DNA of 64,000 nucleotides, taken from Niallia sp. Man26 (GTDB lineage: Bacteria; Bacillota; Bacilli; Bacillales; Cytobacillaceae). Numbering within the stretch: position 1 is the first letter of the stretch; each line of letters starts with the position of its first letter. The stretch covers positions 868,001 through 932,000 of the forward strand of contig NZ_CP095744.1 in the NCBI RefSeq assembly GCF_022049065.2, written 5' to 3'. This document shows, one piece after another, positions 34,455-43,519 of this stretch. Both the position numbers and the translations under genes were made by a program. A model generated the notes under the pieces. It saw nothing but the letters and a program-made list of their open reading frames with translations, was not told the origin of the DNA and did not search any database.

Positions 34455-34671
34455 ATATAATAATATACGTAAACATAATAAGAAAGTACGTTCGCTTAAT
34501 TCGCTAAAAAAATGTGACTAACCTCTCATTGAAATAAGAGGAATGCGTCACACGATATCTTCAAAAATAAATATTAATTATTAATTATGAATATGGTAGA
34601 ATTTAATAAATTGAATATTTGGAAAATAAAGAATATACATAGAATGCTTCTATTCGGAAAGGAAAAAAAGT

Positions 34672-35853
34672 ATGAAGGAGTTATCAACCAAGGTTCAAGG
34701 AATTAAAGCAGCAAAAGTAAGACAAATGTATGAGCTGTCACAAGGGCTAGAGGATGTGGTCAGTTTTGTTATTGGCGAGCCAGAGTTCGATACCCCGAAA
34801 AACATAATAGACGCTGCTAAATCAGCAATGGATAATGGCGAAACCCACTATACTCCTAACTCTGGGTTACTTCCATTGCGTGAAGCAGTTAGCAAACACT
34901 TTAAGAATTTCGATAAAGTCAGCTATGATCCTGCTAATGAAATTTTTATTACTGTTGGCGGTATGCAAGGATTGTCTTTATCTTTGTTTATTTTAACCAA
35001 TCCAGGTGATGAGGTGATTGTAAGCGACCCATGCTATACGAACTATTTTGGCATGATTGAGATGAATAATGCTGTGCCTGTTACAGTGCCTGTTTATGAG
35101 GAAGAAGGTTTTAACTTTACAGAAGAGCGTCTGAGAGAAGCGATATCAGCTAAGACAAAAGCAATAATTCTGAACTCCCCGTCTAATCCGACAGGTGCTG
35201 TCGCAGGCAAGGAAATAATGGAAATGATTGCTCGGGTGGCGATTGAACATGATTTATATGTTATTTTTGATGAGGTATACAAATATTTGACGTATGACGA
35301 GCCTTTTTTTAATATAGCGAGAATCTCGGGCATGAGAGAAAGAACCATCATCATTGACTCTGTTTCTAAATCCTATGCTATGACAGGCTGGCGCGTCGGC
35401 TATTGTCTCGCACCGAGTCCAATAATTGCTCAAATGCAGAAAATCCAGGAATTTATGCTGTCATGTGTAAATACAACAGCTCAATTTGCAGCAATCGAAG
35501 CGTTGACAGGTCCGACTGAAGCTTATGCTTATATGAATGAGCAATATAAGGAGCGCAGAAGCATCATGGTGGGGCGTATTAACAAAATAGATAAGATATC
35601 CTGTGTAATGCCTAAAGGGGCTTTCTACGTCTTTATGAACATAAAAGAAACAGGCTTAACTTCCGATGAGTTTGCTATAAGGCTGCTTAACGAACAGCGC
35701 GTAGTTGTGTCACCTGGCGATTGCTTTGGCAGTATGGGAGAAGGTTATGTTAGGCTGTCATATGCGTCATCTGTTGAAAATATTTATAAAGGATTTGACC
35801 GGATTGACAGGTTTGTTCAAGATCTGTTTACAGAAGAAAGAAAGACAAATTAG
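34672..35853 (+). CDS. Class I/II PLP-dependent aminotransferase
   Basis: 393 aa. Fold-type I aminotransferase with VIGEPEFDTPKNIIDA, NSPSNPTGAVAGKEIM (Asn for PLP ring), FDEVYKYLTYDEP (Asp/Tyr) and the Schiff-base Lys in IDSVSKSYAMTGWRVGYCLA near residue 235. The C-terminal Arg for the substrate carboxylate is in GEGYVRLSYASS. Closest in style to aspartate/alanine-type aminotransferases of the PatA/YugH group; exact substrate unclear. RBS AAAGGAAAAAAAGT. Stands alone after the IS element. Confidence 0.85.
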   Translation: MKELSTKVQGIKAAKVRQMYELSQGLEDVVSFVIGEPEFDTPKNIIDAAKSAMDNGETHYTPNSGLLPLREAVSKHFKNFDKVSYDPANEIFITVGGMQGLSLSLFILTNPGDEVIVSDPCYTNYFGMIEMNNAVPVTVPVYEEEGFNFTEERLREAISAKTKAIILNSPSNPTGAVAGKEIMEMIARVAIEHDLYVIFDEVYKYLTYDEPFFNIARISGMRERTIIIDSVSKSYAMTGWRVGYCLAPSPIIAQMQKIQEFMLSCVNTTAQFAAIEALTGPTEAYAYMNEQYKERRSIMVGRINKIDKISCVMPKGAFYVFMNIKETGLTSDEFAIRLLNEQRVVVSPGDCFGSMGEGYVRLSYASSVENIYKGFDRIDRFVQDLFTEERKTN

Positions 35854-35935
35854 TAAGGCGTGGGGGCATGGAGATTTCATGTCTCTATTCTGTTATTTAG
35901 GTAAACTATAAAAAAAGCAAAAGAGGTGGAGCCTG

Positions 35936-36610
35936 ATGTGCGGTCGATATTCATTAGTAAGTGAGCTGTCCCAATTACAAGCAGAATTTGATTTTGAGTT
36001 TTCTGCTGAGCTTACGCCCAGATATAATATTGCTCCAGGGCAGGATGTCCTTGCAATAGGATATAACAATGGAAGACGGATAGGGAGCTACTTAAGATGG
36101 GGACTAGTCCCTTTTTGGGCGAAGGAAGAAAAAATAGGCTATAAACTAATCAATGCCCGTATGGAAAGCCTGGAAGAAAAGCCTTCATTCAAACATGCCT
36201 TTCAAAAAAGAAGATGTTTAATCATTTGCGACGGTTACTATGAATGGAAAAAGACAAAGAGTGAAAAGCAGCCTTTTCGGTTTGTCATGAAAGATAGGCG
36301 GCCATTTGCGATGGCTGGCTTATTTGAGGTTTGGAAAAAAGCAGATGGAACGAAGCCTCTTGCTACTTGTACCATTATAACAACAGAAGCAAATGCTAGT
36401 ACAGAAGATATTCATGATAGAATGCCGGTTATTTTGAAGCAGGAAGATTATGATTATTGGATGAACCCGAAGAACAGTAACATAAACGAATTAAAGCAGC
36501 TACTTGTACCATATAGTGCAGAAGCAATGGATAAATATGAGGTTTCAACCCTTGTCAATTCACCAAAAAATGAAGGGGAAGAATTGGCCATCCCGTTTAA
36601 TAGTCAGTGA
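35936..36610 (+). CDS. SOS response-associated peptidase (YedK/HMCES family)
   Basis: 224 aa. It begins MCGRYSLV; Cys2 is the catalytic residue that crosslinks to abasic sites in single-stranded DNA. Other family features are PRYNIAPGQDVLAI, NARMESLEEKPSFKHAFQKR (Asn/Glu), CLIICDGYYEWKK, and HDRMPVILKQEDYDYWM with the active His. Protects abasic sites in ssDNA. RBS AGAGGTGGAGCC. Single gene. Confidence 0.92.
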   Translation: MCGRYSLVSELSQLQAEFDFEFSAELTPRYNIAPGQDVLAIGYNNGRRIGSYLRWGLVPFWAKEEKIGYKLINARMESLEEKPSFKHAFQKRRCLIICDGYYEWKKTKSEKQPFRFVMKDRRPFAMAGLFEVWKKADGTKPLATCTIITTEANASTEDIHDRMPVILKQEDYDYWMNPKNSNINELKQLLVPYSAEAMDKYEVSTLVNSPKNEGEELAIPFNSQ

Positions 36611-36761
36611 CAAATTAATGACATGAATAAAATTAATGAAAAAATACTACAGGCATTCAAAGTGAAAGTCCCATAAAATTTGACAATAATCGCAACAAAT
36701 GCGAGTAAGTATATAAATATTTATGAGGAATTGTTAAGGTGAATTTGTCAGGGGAAATGGA

Positions 36762-36857
36762 ATGCACATTGATGAATTAAAAAAAGCGTGGAAGGATAGA
36801 GGATCCACAGATTTATTTGTATATGTTATTTCCTGTTTGAAAGTGCACTTTCGTTAA
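36762..36857 (+). CDS. Possible 31-aa peptide (low confidence)
   Basis: ATG 36762 with GGGGAAATGG upstream encodes MHIDELKKAWKDRGSTDLFV and a short hydrophobic/basic tail. It reads like the N-terminus of a larger protein that has been cut, so it may be a remnant. No family recognised. Confidence 0.25.
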   Translation: MHIDELKKAWKDRGSTDLFVYVISCLKVHFR

Positions 36858-37365
36858 ATAATCAGAGTGCATGCTGCTTATCAAATTAGGTAGTTTCCAT
36901 ACTTATTACAATCACCTTCATATTTACAGCATTTCAAAACAGGGAATGAGCCGAATAGTCTATACTCAACCATTCCTATAGTAGGCTTTTCGGCTTCCGA
37001 GCATGTCCATGATTAGAGGGGCTTTACAGGCAAATAAACAGAACGGTAATAAAGGTTCTAGCATCTCCTTAATTTCTAGGATTAGGTTTAGATTATTTTA
37101 CGGCAGTAGCAAAAAAAGGTACGGTAAGTCATTAACATACTTTTCAATGAAAAAGTTAGGTTGTTTATGTCTGCTGTTGTACTAAGACCCTCTTGATGAC
37201 ATAGCACAGTATACAATTAATCGATTGCACACTTATTTTAATTTTATCAGTTTTTCCCCTTACAGCTTTGGTAAAATGCTAATTCTTTTTTATATGGTAC
37301 TCCTCCTTTTTACAGTGTCCTAAATAGGATACTGTTTTTTTGTTCTTCAAACGAGTTAGAGAATA
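36858..37365. other. Noncoding region
   Basis: About 500 bp with no supported gene. An imperfect hairpin (AGCCGAATAG… and …CTTTTCGGCT, 36948-36987) is the only structure seen. Confidence 0.4.
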
Positions 37366-37430
37366 TTGACATTTTGTATACGAATGTATACATTGAATAT
37401 AGAAACAAAATGTATACATATGTATACAAG
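37366..37430 (+). promoter_or_regulatory. Promoter with doubled TGTATAC-N4-GTATACA operator
   Basis: A -35 TTGACA at 37366-37371 is followed by two perfect inverted repeats, TGTATAC-N4-GTATACA, at 37375-37392 and 37411-37428. They are exactly 36 bp apart. The first overlaps the spacer and -10, and the second ends just before the Shine-Dalgarno AAGGAGG. This looks like a tight repressor site for the ABC exporter operon (GntR/YtrA or similar dimeric repressor). The repressor gene is not obvious here. Confidence 0.7.
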
Positions 37431-37441
37431 GAGGGTGAACA

Positions 37442-37807
37442 ATGAGAAACGAGCATTTTATGAAAGATAGCTATCATCATAGTGAACATCATAAGCGGAA
37501 GAATAAAGGACATAAAGGCGCGAAAACATTCCGCCGCGGCCGAGCTATTGCCTTTCTGGAGATGATGAAATTAAAACGCTCTACCATAAAGCAGCAGCTT
37601 GAAGCTCCTGAATTTCAGTCTATTCAACCGATCCTAGTCGGAGAATTGAAAGCGATTGATATGGTTATTAATGAGTTTACTGAGCTTTTTGAAATTCAAG
37701 AAAATGAAGTGAATGACACTAGCGATGCAAAGATACAGACAGAAGAAGCCAATCCGCATAAAGGGGAGGAATCTTTAAATGAGGAAGATAGGAGTGGATT
37801 GGAATAA
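37442..37807 (+). CDS. Hypothetical protein, first gene of the ABC exporter operon
   Basis: 121 aa. His/Lys-rich N-terminus (DSYHHSEHHKRKNKGHKGAK), then FRRGRAIAFLEMMKLKRSTI, a helical middle and an acidic C-terminus. AAGGAGGGTGAAC precedes the ATG. No recognised DNA-binding motif, although the short helical core could be a regulator or a chaperone for the transporter. Spacing of 33 bp to the first ABC gene indicates one operon. Confidence 0.65.
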   Translation: MRNEHFMKDSYHHSEHHKRKNKGHKGAKTFRRGRAIAFLEMMKLKRSTIKQQLEAPEFQSIQPILVGELKAIDMVINEFTELFEIQENEVNDTSDAKIQTEEANPHKGEESLNEEDRSGLE

Positions 37808-37840
37808 TCTAGTCCGTTTCCTGTTTAAAGGGGAGGTACT

Positions 37841-39568
37841 ATGAAGGAATTAATGGGTTTTCTGAAGCCATACTGGAAAATAACCATACTGGCACCACTG
37901 TTTATGGTGCTGGAGGTGTCGATGGATTTGCTTCAGCCATTTTTAATGGCGCAAATCGTCAATGAGGGTGTGATGAAAGGGGATTTAGAGACAATTCAGC
38001 GCACTGGCGGGCTGATGATTCTTGTCGCATTTATCGGTTTGATTGGCGGTGCAGGCTGTACGGTGTTTTCCAGTACGGCATCGATGAATTTTGCCACCGA
38101 TTTGCGAAAAGTAGTTTTTGATAAAGTGCAAAGCTTTTCTTTTCAAAACTTGGATAAGTTTAAAGGAGGCAGTTTAATTACGAGGCTGACGGCCGATATA
38201 GTCCAGCTGCAAATGTTTGTGATGATGGTTTTGCGCAGCATTCGCTCACCGCTTTTGAAGATTGGAAGTGTTATTATGGCATTTACTATCAGCTTTAAGC
38301 TTGCGTTAATATTTGCCGCAACTATTCCTGTTTTATTTATTATTCTTTATCTGCTTATTCGAAAAGCCTTTCCTACCTATAATATAGTTCAGCAAAAGCT
38401 GGATAAGGTTAATACTGTCCTCCAGGAAAATTTGATGGGTATTCGAGTAGTTAAAGCGTTTGTACGCTCTGATTTTGAAAATAACCGGTTTGGGCAAGCA
38501 AACGAGGATTATACAAATAATGCAGTCAGGGCAGCTCGCATTGTATCCTTCAATATGCCTGTGTTAATGCTCATTCTTAATTTCAGCCTAGTTATTATCC
38601 TTTGGTTTGGAGCACATCAGACGTGGAGCGGATCTTTACAGGTGGGCGATCTTATTGCCTTTATTAACTATGTGACACAGGTGTTGTTTGCTGTGATGAT
38701 GATTGGCATGATGATGATTACGATTTCCCGCTCAAAGGTGTCAGCAGACCGCATTCAAGAAGTTCTCCATACAGACCTGGATTTAGTGGATCATCAGCAC
38801 GCAGACCAGCAAGCAATCGTGAAGGGGGAAGTAACTTTTGACCGCGTATCTTTCAGCTATGATGGACAATCTGAAGTGTTAAAGGACATCAGTTTAGTTG
38901 CAAGGGCCGGCCAAACTGTAGCCATTCTAGGGGCGACTGGTTCTGGAAAGTCTACAATGATGCAATTAATTCCGAGATTATATGATGCGACAAGCGGCAC
39001 GGTTATGATTGACGGCACAGATGTTCGTCATATTAAACTGGAACATTTGCGGACATCTGTAGGTGTAGTTTTACAGCAGTCCATCCTGTTCAGCGGCACA
39101 ATCCGGGATAATATTCGTTATGAGAAACCGGCTGCAACACAAGCTGAAGTTGAATTAGCGGCGAAAGCAGCATGTGCCCATGAATTTATAATGACTATGC
39201 CAGATGGATATGATACTGTACTTGGCCAGAGAGGCATGAATTTGTCTGGAGGGCAAAAACAGCGGATTTCGATCGCCAGAGCGCTGTTAGTTCGCCCCGT
39301 AATCTTGATTCTAGATGATAGTACAAGTGCAGTTGATTTGGGAACTGAATCCCGCATACAAAAAGCACTAGGGGAATTGCTGGAACATAGCACTGCCTTC
39401 ATCATTGCTCAGCGTATTTCTTCTGTAATGGAGGCAGATAAAATTGTCGTCCTGGAGGATGGAAGGATTTCCGCAGAAGGCACGCATGAACAGTTAATGA
39501 AAACTAGTGAAGTGTATCAGGAAATATACCGCTCCCAGCTGGGAAAGGAGGAAGTAGTTTATGAATGA
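37841..39568 (+). CDS. ABC multidrug exporter half, degenerate ATPase site
   Basis: 575 aa half-transporter: a six-helix type IV transmembrane domain (residues ~1-310) then an ATPase domain. Walker A is ILGATGSGKST, signature LSGGQKQRIS, Walker B LILDDSTSAVD. The residue after Walker B Asp is Asp rather than the catalytic Glu, so this half provides the non-catalytic site of a heterodimer. Its stop overlaps the next gene by 8 bp. Family: LmrCD/BmrCD/YfiBC-type heterodimeric exporters. Confidence 0.88.
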   Translation: MKELMGFLKPYWKITILAPLFMVLEVSMDLLQPFLMAQIVNEGVMKGDLETIQRTGGLMILVAFIGLIGGAGCTVFSSTASMNFATDLRKVVFDKVQSFSFQNLDKFKGGSLITRLTADIVQLQMFVMMVLRSIRSPLLKIGSVIMAFTISFKLALIFAATIPVLFIILYLLIRKAFPTYNIVQQKLDKVNTVLQENLMGIRVVKAFVRSDFENNRFGQANEDYTNNAVRAARIVSFNMPVLMLILNFSLVIILWFGAHQTWSGSLQVGDLIAFINYVTQVLFAVMMIGMMMITISRSKVSADRIQEVLHTDLDLVDHQHADQQAIVKGEVTFDRVSFSYDGQSEVLKDISLVARAGQTVAILGATGSGKSTMMQLIPRLYDATSGTVMIDGTDVRHIKLEHLRTSVGVVLQQSILFSGTIRDNIRYEKPAATQAEVELAAKAACAHEFIMTMPDGYDTVLGQRGMNLSGGQKQRISIARALLVRPVILILDDSTSAVDLGTESRIQKALGELLEHSTAFIIAQRISSVMEADKIVVLEDGRISAEGTHEQLMKTSEVYQEIYRSQLGKEEVVYE

Positions 39569-41387
39569 TCGCAAAACAAACATGCCTCCTCAACAGATGG
39601 GGTTAGGAGGGCCGAAGCATTTCCGCGGAAACTTGCCAGTTCAGAGGGCAAACAATATGAAGGAAACATTGGTAAGAATATGGCGCTATATTGGTCATCA
39701 ACGGAAAGGATTAGTGCTGGTTGTATTCTTGACAATGACAACAGCAGTTTTAAACCTGCTAGGTCCTTACTTAATTGGTGTTTCAATCGATAAATATATC
39801 ATCACTCGCGACGTAAACGGCCTTGTTTGGTTTTGTGCCGGCTTGCTTGGTGTTTATATATGCAGCTCTATTGCTACCTGGCTTCAATCTTATTTCATGG
39901 CAGCTGTTTCTCAATATACAGTACTTGCAATGCGCAAAGATATGTTCGCCAGGCTTCAAAAGCTGCCTTTGCATTTTTTTGATAGACAGTCACATGGAGA
40001 ATTGATGAGCAGAACGACAAATGATATGGAAAATGTATCAAATACGCTGAATCAAAGCTTTACAACATTAATATCCAGCATTATGACACTGATCGGTGCA
40101 TTATGCTTTATGCTTAGCCTTAATATTGGATTGACATTGTTAAGCTTTGTAACAATTCCAATTGTCATGTTCCTGACATCAAAAATTGCTAAATTTACGA
40201 GAAAATACTTCACTAGCCAACAGCAGCATTTAGGAGAGCTAAATGGGTATATAGAAGAAACTATTTCTGGACAGAAGGCAGTTAAAGTCTTTCATCGGGA
40301 GGAAAAGGTGAAGGAAGAGTTTCAGGACATTAATGTAAAGCTTCGCGAGGCATCTATTCGCGCACAAATCTATTCAGGGTTTATGGGCCCTGTCATGAAT
40401 GTAATGAAAAACGCTAGCTTTGCAATCATTGCCGCAGCAGGCGGCTGGATGGCCCTTGAAGGCATGGTTACAATTGGGGTGGTTGTTAGTTTTCTATCGT
40501 ATTCAAGGCAGTTTAACGATCCAATCAATCAAGTAGCAAACCAATTCAATATGCTTCAATCAGCAGTGGCAGGAGCGGAGCGTGTTTTTGAAATAATTGA
40601 TACTCCAACAGAATATGCCAAAAAGCAACCTGTCAAAGTTGTAGAGGATTTGACAGGAGAAGTCATTTTTGAGGACGTTTCTTTTGGTTATAAAGAGGGA
40701 CACTCCATATTAAAGAATATCACTTTAACTGCAAAGCCTGGTGATACGATTGCCTTAGTTGGGCCGACAGGTGCAGGAAAAACAACCATTGTTAACTTAT
40801 TAACGAGATTTTACGAGATAAGCAATGGCAGAATCTTAATAGATGGAACAGAGCTTCAAACAATCAGCAAAGACAGTCTGCGCCGCAAATTAGGGATAGT
40901 ATTGCAGGATGCGTACGTATTCTCTGATTCTATTAGGGAAAATATCCGCTATGGCCGCCTGAATGCTACAGATGAAGAGGTGGAACAAGCGGCACAGCTT
41001 GCCAATGCAGATGGATTTATCCGTAAACTGCCAATGGGCTATGACACAGTTCTGACAGCAGAAGGAGGAAACTTAAGTCAAGGTCAACGACAGCTGTTGA
41101 CAATTGCCCGTGCCATACTAGCAGATCCTGCTGTGTTAATTCTGGATGAAGCAACAAGCAGTATAGACACACGAACTGAAATGCAGATCCAATCAGCTAT
41201 GAGCGAGCTTATGAAAGGACGGACCAGCTTTGTTATTGCCCACAGGCTTAGTACAATTCGGGAGGCAGACAAGATTCTTGTACTAAAAGACGGCGAAATA
41301 ATCGAGCGTGGCACCCATGATGAGCTAGTAGAACAAAAAGGCTTCTATTATGATTTGTATACTAGCCAATTTAAAAAGGTAATTTAA
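39561..41387 (+). CDS. ABC multidrug exporter half, canonical Walker B
   Basis: 608 aa partner of the preceding protein, with a longer N-terminal extension (RKTNMPPQQMGLGGPKHFRG) before the transmembrane domain. Walker A LVGPTGAGKTT, signature LSQGQRQLLT, Walker B VLILDEATSSID with catalytic Glu, and switch His in SFVIAHRLSTI. The signature's Gln instead of Gly and the Asp in the partner mean one intact and one degenerate site, the usual design of heterodimeric exporters. Probably drug or lipid export. RBS GGAAAGGAGG inside the previous gene. Confidence 0.9.
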   Translation: MNDRKTNMPPQQMGLGGPKHFRGNLPVQRANNMKETLVRIWRYIGHQRKGLVLVVFLTMTTAVLNLLGPYLIGVSIDKYIITRDVNGLVWFCAGLLGVYICSSIATWLQSYFMAAVSQYTVLAMRKDMFARLQKLPLHFFDRQSHGELMSRTTNDMENVSNTLNQSFTTLISSIMTLIGALCFMLSLNIGLTLLSFVTIPIVMFLTSKIAKFTRKYFTSQQQHLGELNGYIEETISGQKAVKVFHREEKVKEEFQDINVKLREASIRAQIYSGFMGPVMNVMKNASFAIIAAAGGWMALEGMVTIGVVVSFLSYSRQFNDPINQVANQFNMLQSAVAGAERVFEIIDTPTEYAKKQPVKVVEDLTGEVIFEDVSFGYKEGHSILKNITLTAKPGDTIALVGPTGAGKTTIVNLLTRFYEISNGRILIDGTELQTISKDSLRRKLGIVLQDAYVFSDSIRENIRYGRLNATDEEVEQAAQLANADGFIRKLPMGYDTVLTAEGGNLSQGQRQLLTIARAILADPAVLILDEATSSIDTRTEMQIQSAMSELMKGRTSFVIAHRLSTIREADKILVLKDGEIIERGTHDELVEQKGFYYDLYTSQFKKVI

Positions 41388-41399
41388 TAGAATGAGTAA

Positions 41400-41432
41400 G
41401 GAAGACAGCACATGATGAGTGCTGTCTTTTTT
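41400..41432 (+). terminator. Terminator of the ABC operon
   Basis: AAGACAGCAC pairs with GTGCTGTCTT, followed by T6. Confidence 0.85.
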
Positions 41433-41484
41433 GCTGTTCGGCTTTTAGAATAAACAAATTCAATAAAAGATAGAATAGCTCTAT

Positions 41485-41503
41485 CTTTTCACCATCTTTT
41501 CAC
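41485..41503 (+). promoter_or_regulatory. Direct repeat, likely OmpR-family response regulator site
   Basis: CTTTTCAC occurs at 41485 and 41496 (11-bp period, core ATCTTTTCAC). Tandem half-sites one turn apart upstream of a promoter are typical of OmpR/PhoB regulators. It precedes the PspA cluster, which ends with such a regulator. Confidence 0.5.
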
Positions 41504-41553
41504 TAAAGGCTACTAAACTACCAATATGAACAAAGAAAGGAGGAAACAAAACA

Positions 41554-41979
41554 GTGAATGCTAGATTGAAAAAAGGTATTTTCTGGGGAGCAATTGTTGC
41601 TTCTATGACGCTTGCGATAAGCTTTATCTTTAATCTGATTGGGGGGACAACAACACTTGCTGCAGGCTTTCACGATCATGGAGGCCCAGGAGAAACGGTG
41701 CTGCATCATCACGATGTAGTTGTGCGTGAACGAGTTTTAGTCGGCTATCATAATGAACCAGCATTTCCGTGGATTTGGACCCTCATTATTATTATCATCC
41801 TGATAGCAGTGACTGTTCTTGCCGTTAAAAGCTTCAGGAAGAAATCGCAAGCTTCTTCGATGCAGCAATTTATTGATACTTCCATCATGAGTACACCAAA
41901 ACCGTCTGTGAATTATACGAATGCAACGATTTTAGATGAATGGGAAAAGAATAACGCAGAAAAAAAGGAGAGAATGTAA
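41554..41979 (+). CDS. Membrane protein of the PspA cluster
   Basis: 141 aa from GTG 41554 (AAAGGAGG upstream). Two membrane segments: IFWGAIVASMTLAISFIFNL and WIWTLIIIIILIAVTVLAVK. A His-rich extracytoplasmic loop lies between them (HDHGGPGETVLHHHDVVVRE), and the cytoplasmic C-terminus is acidic/basic. It abuts the PspA gene with no gap. A metal- or envelope-sensing loop is possible. No named family seen. Confidence 0.7.
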   Translation: MNARLKKGIFWGAIVASMTLAISFIFNLIGGTTTLAAGFHDHGGPGETVLHHHDVVVRERVLVGYHNEPAFPWIWTLIIIIILIAVTVLAVKSFRKKSQASSMQQFIDTSIMSTPKPSVNYTNATILDEWEKNNAEKKERM

Positions 41980-42648
41980 ATGGGTATTTTTAAAAGAATA
42001 AAGACAATTGCTAGAGCGGATATTAATAGTTTATTAGACAGCATGGAGAATCCAATTGCGATGCTGAATGAATACACTAGAGAAATGGAACAGGAGCTTA
42101 GCAAGGCACAGTCCGCTTTATCTAGACAAATCTTTGTGGAAAAAAAGCAAGCGGCACTTATTTCACAAACAAAGGAATTAGTGGAAAAGCGAGTCCGCCA
42201 AGCGAAACTGGCTCTTGAGAAGGGTGATGAAGGGATTGCTAAATTGGCAGTGCAAGAAAAAATCAATTTAGAGACTCAGCTTAATCTTTATGAACAGCAG
42301 CTAATCACACTTAAGGAACAAACGAATATTTTGAAGGAAAAATTCAATGAGCTCCAAGTAACTTATAATGAGCTTCAGCATAAGAAAATTTTACTTGCAT
42401 CCCGTGCAAATGCAGCAAAATCAATCAAGCAGATTCAAAAGGTTACTATTGATTTTAATGGCGAAACAATCACAAAAGGTATAACAAGAGCAGAGGAAAG
42501 AATCCTCTTTATGGAAGCAGAAGTGCAAGCAGGCAGCTATACTTCCAACCCGCTAAACAGCTATAACAAAATAAGCTTTTCCAATGTGAGCGATGAGGAA
42601 ATCGCCAAAGAACTAGACAAGCTTAAAGCTGATAAAGAAGCAATATGA
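41980..42648 (+). CDS. PspA/IM30-family envelope stress protein
   Basis: 222 aa, almost entirely coiled coil as in PspA/LiaH/Vipp1. It starts MGIFKRIKTIARADINSLLD, the amphipathic membrane-binding helix, followed by DSMENPIAMLNEYTREMEQE. These proteins are ESCRT-III-like and form scaffolds on stressed membranes. It stands between two membrane proteins and upstream of a two-component system, like the Lia-type envelope stress modules of Bacilli. No LiaF-like gene is visible. Confidence 0.88.
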   Translation: MGIFKRIKTIARADINSLLDSMENPIAMLNEYTREMEQELSKAQSALSRQIFVEKKQAALISQTKELVEKRVRQAKLALEKGDEGIAKLAVQEKINLETQLNLYEQQLITLKEQTNILKEKFNELQVTYNELQHKKILLASRANAAKSIKQIQKVTIDFNGETITKGITRAEERILFMEAEVQAGSYTSNPLNSYNKISFSNVSDEEIAKELDKLKADKEAI

Positions 42649-42728
42649 GTGGTTGACAAGAAGGGGAAGTGCCTGAAGTAAAAATAGGTGCTTCTCCTTC
42701 TTTAATAAACGTGAAAGGAGCTAAAAAA

Positions 42729-43424
42729 ATGAGAGAAACAATTCAAGACTTACTTCAAATCAATCCTATATCTTATCTAAGTTATGACAAGGCACTGCCA
42801 ATTTTTATTTATCTAGCAATAGCATTAATTGTGTCTGTCATTCCGATTGTTAAAGCTTGCTTTTCTATTTGGAACACTTTGCTGTTGAATATTATCAGCG
42901 ATATAGCTGCTGGCAGAAAAATCAGGGGCATTAAGAAGAAGAAACAGCTGCTTGAGGGTGAAGCAGACGGGAAAACATTAAAAGCTGCTTTTCATATGTA
43001 TTTAGGACACACAGGCGCTTTAATAGCAGCTACTGGTTTATTTTACTTAGTTTCAAAGCAGCAGTACGAATTTATTTTCTATATATTAATCGGGCTTCTT
43101 GGGTTATCGTTGTTGTTCTGGATTCGCAGCTTTGTCGGCTTTGTCTGGGCCATTCTTTCTATTGCCATGCTAACAGCACCGTTGTATTACGGCGATGAAA
43201 CGATCATTATGCATGGTGCGATATTTCTAGCAGCTATTATCCTTGTTCAATCTGTCCTCGGGTCCTTTGTTCAGCTGAAAAGCAGCGTTTCTAATAGAAA
43301 GTTAATGAAAGGAAAAGGAATCTTCGGAAGGCTTAAGTGGGTCCCAGCAATGATGTTTGGAGTAGTGCTGATTGGCCAATCTCTTTATGCAGGCTTTTTC
43401 ATTGTTACTACTTTCTTAAGTTAA
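42729..43424 (+). CDS. Multi-pass membrane protein of the PspA cluster
   Basis: 231 aa from ATG 42729 (AAAGGAGC upstream; the frame continues back to 42669 without a ribosome site). Five or so membrane helices (YDKALPIFIYLAIALIVSVI, then ISDIAAGRKIRGIKKKKQLL as a basic loop, and several helices to a VLIGQSLYAGFFIVTTFLS end). No family recognised. Probably a membrane partner of the PspA-like protein. Confidence 0.7.
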   Translation: MRETIQDLLQINPISYLSYDKALPIFIYLAIALIVSVIPIVKACFSIWNTLLLNIISDIAAGRKIRGIKKKKQLLEGEADGKTLKAAFHMYLGHTGALIAATGLFYLVSKQQYEFIFYILIGLLGLSLLFWIRSFVGFVWAILSIAMLTAPLYYGDETIIMHGAIFLAAIILVQSVLGSFVQLKSSVSNRKLMKGKGIFGRLKWVPAMMFGVVLIGQSLYAGFFIVTTFLS

Positions 43425-43519
43425 TTTTAAGAATATGTTGCTAGGATTGGCAGAAAGTGAGTAAGACTTCAGACTTATAATAGATACAAGAAATAATAAA
43501 AAAGGAGGAGGAGTTTTAC

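Larger units (their letters stand above)
32480..34550 (-). mobile_element. IS200/IS605-family element (tnpA frameshifted, tnpB intact)
   Basis: Two genes on the minus strand, tnpA then tnpB. Each end carries a small hairpin: near 34522-34541 (CCTCTCATTGAAATAAGAGG) and near 32494-32515 (CCTCCATTGAAATGGAAGG). The shared core ATTGAAAT and the folding are typical of IS605 ends recognised as single-stranded hairpins. The exact cleavage sites cannot be fixed by eye; as usual for this family there are no inverted terminal repeats or target duplications. Confidence 0.75.

Noticed and set aside
37003..37185. 60-aa open frame
   Set aside because: No ribosome site and no recognisable sequence character.
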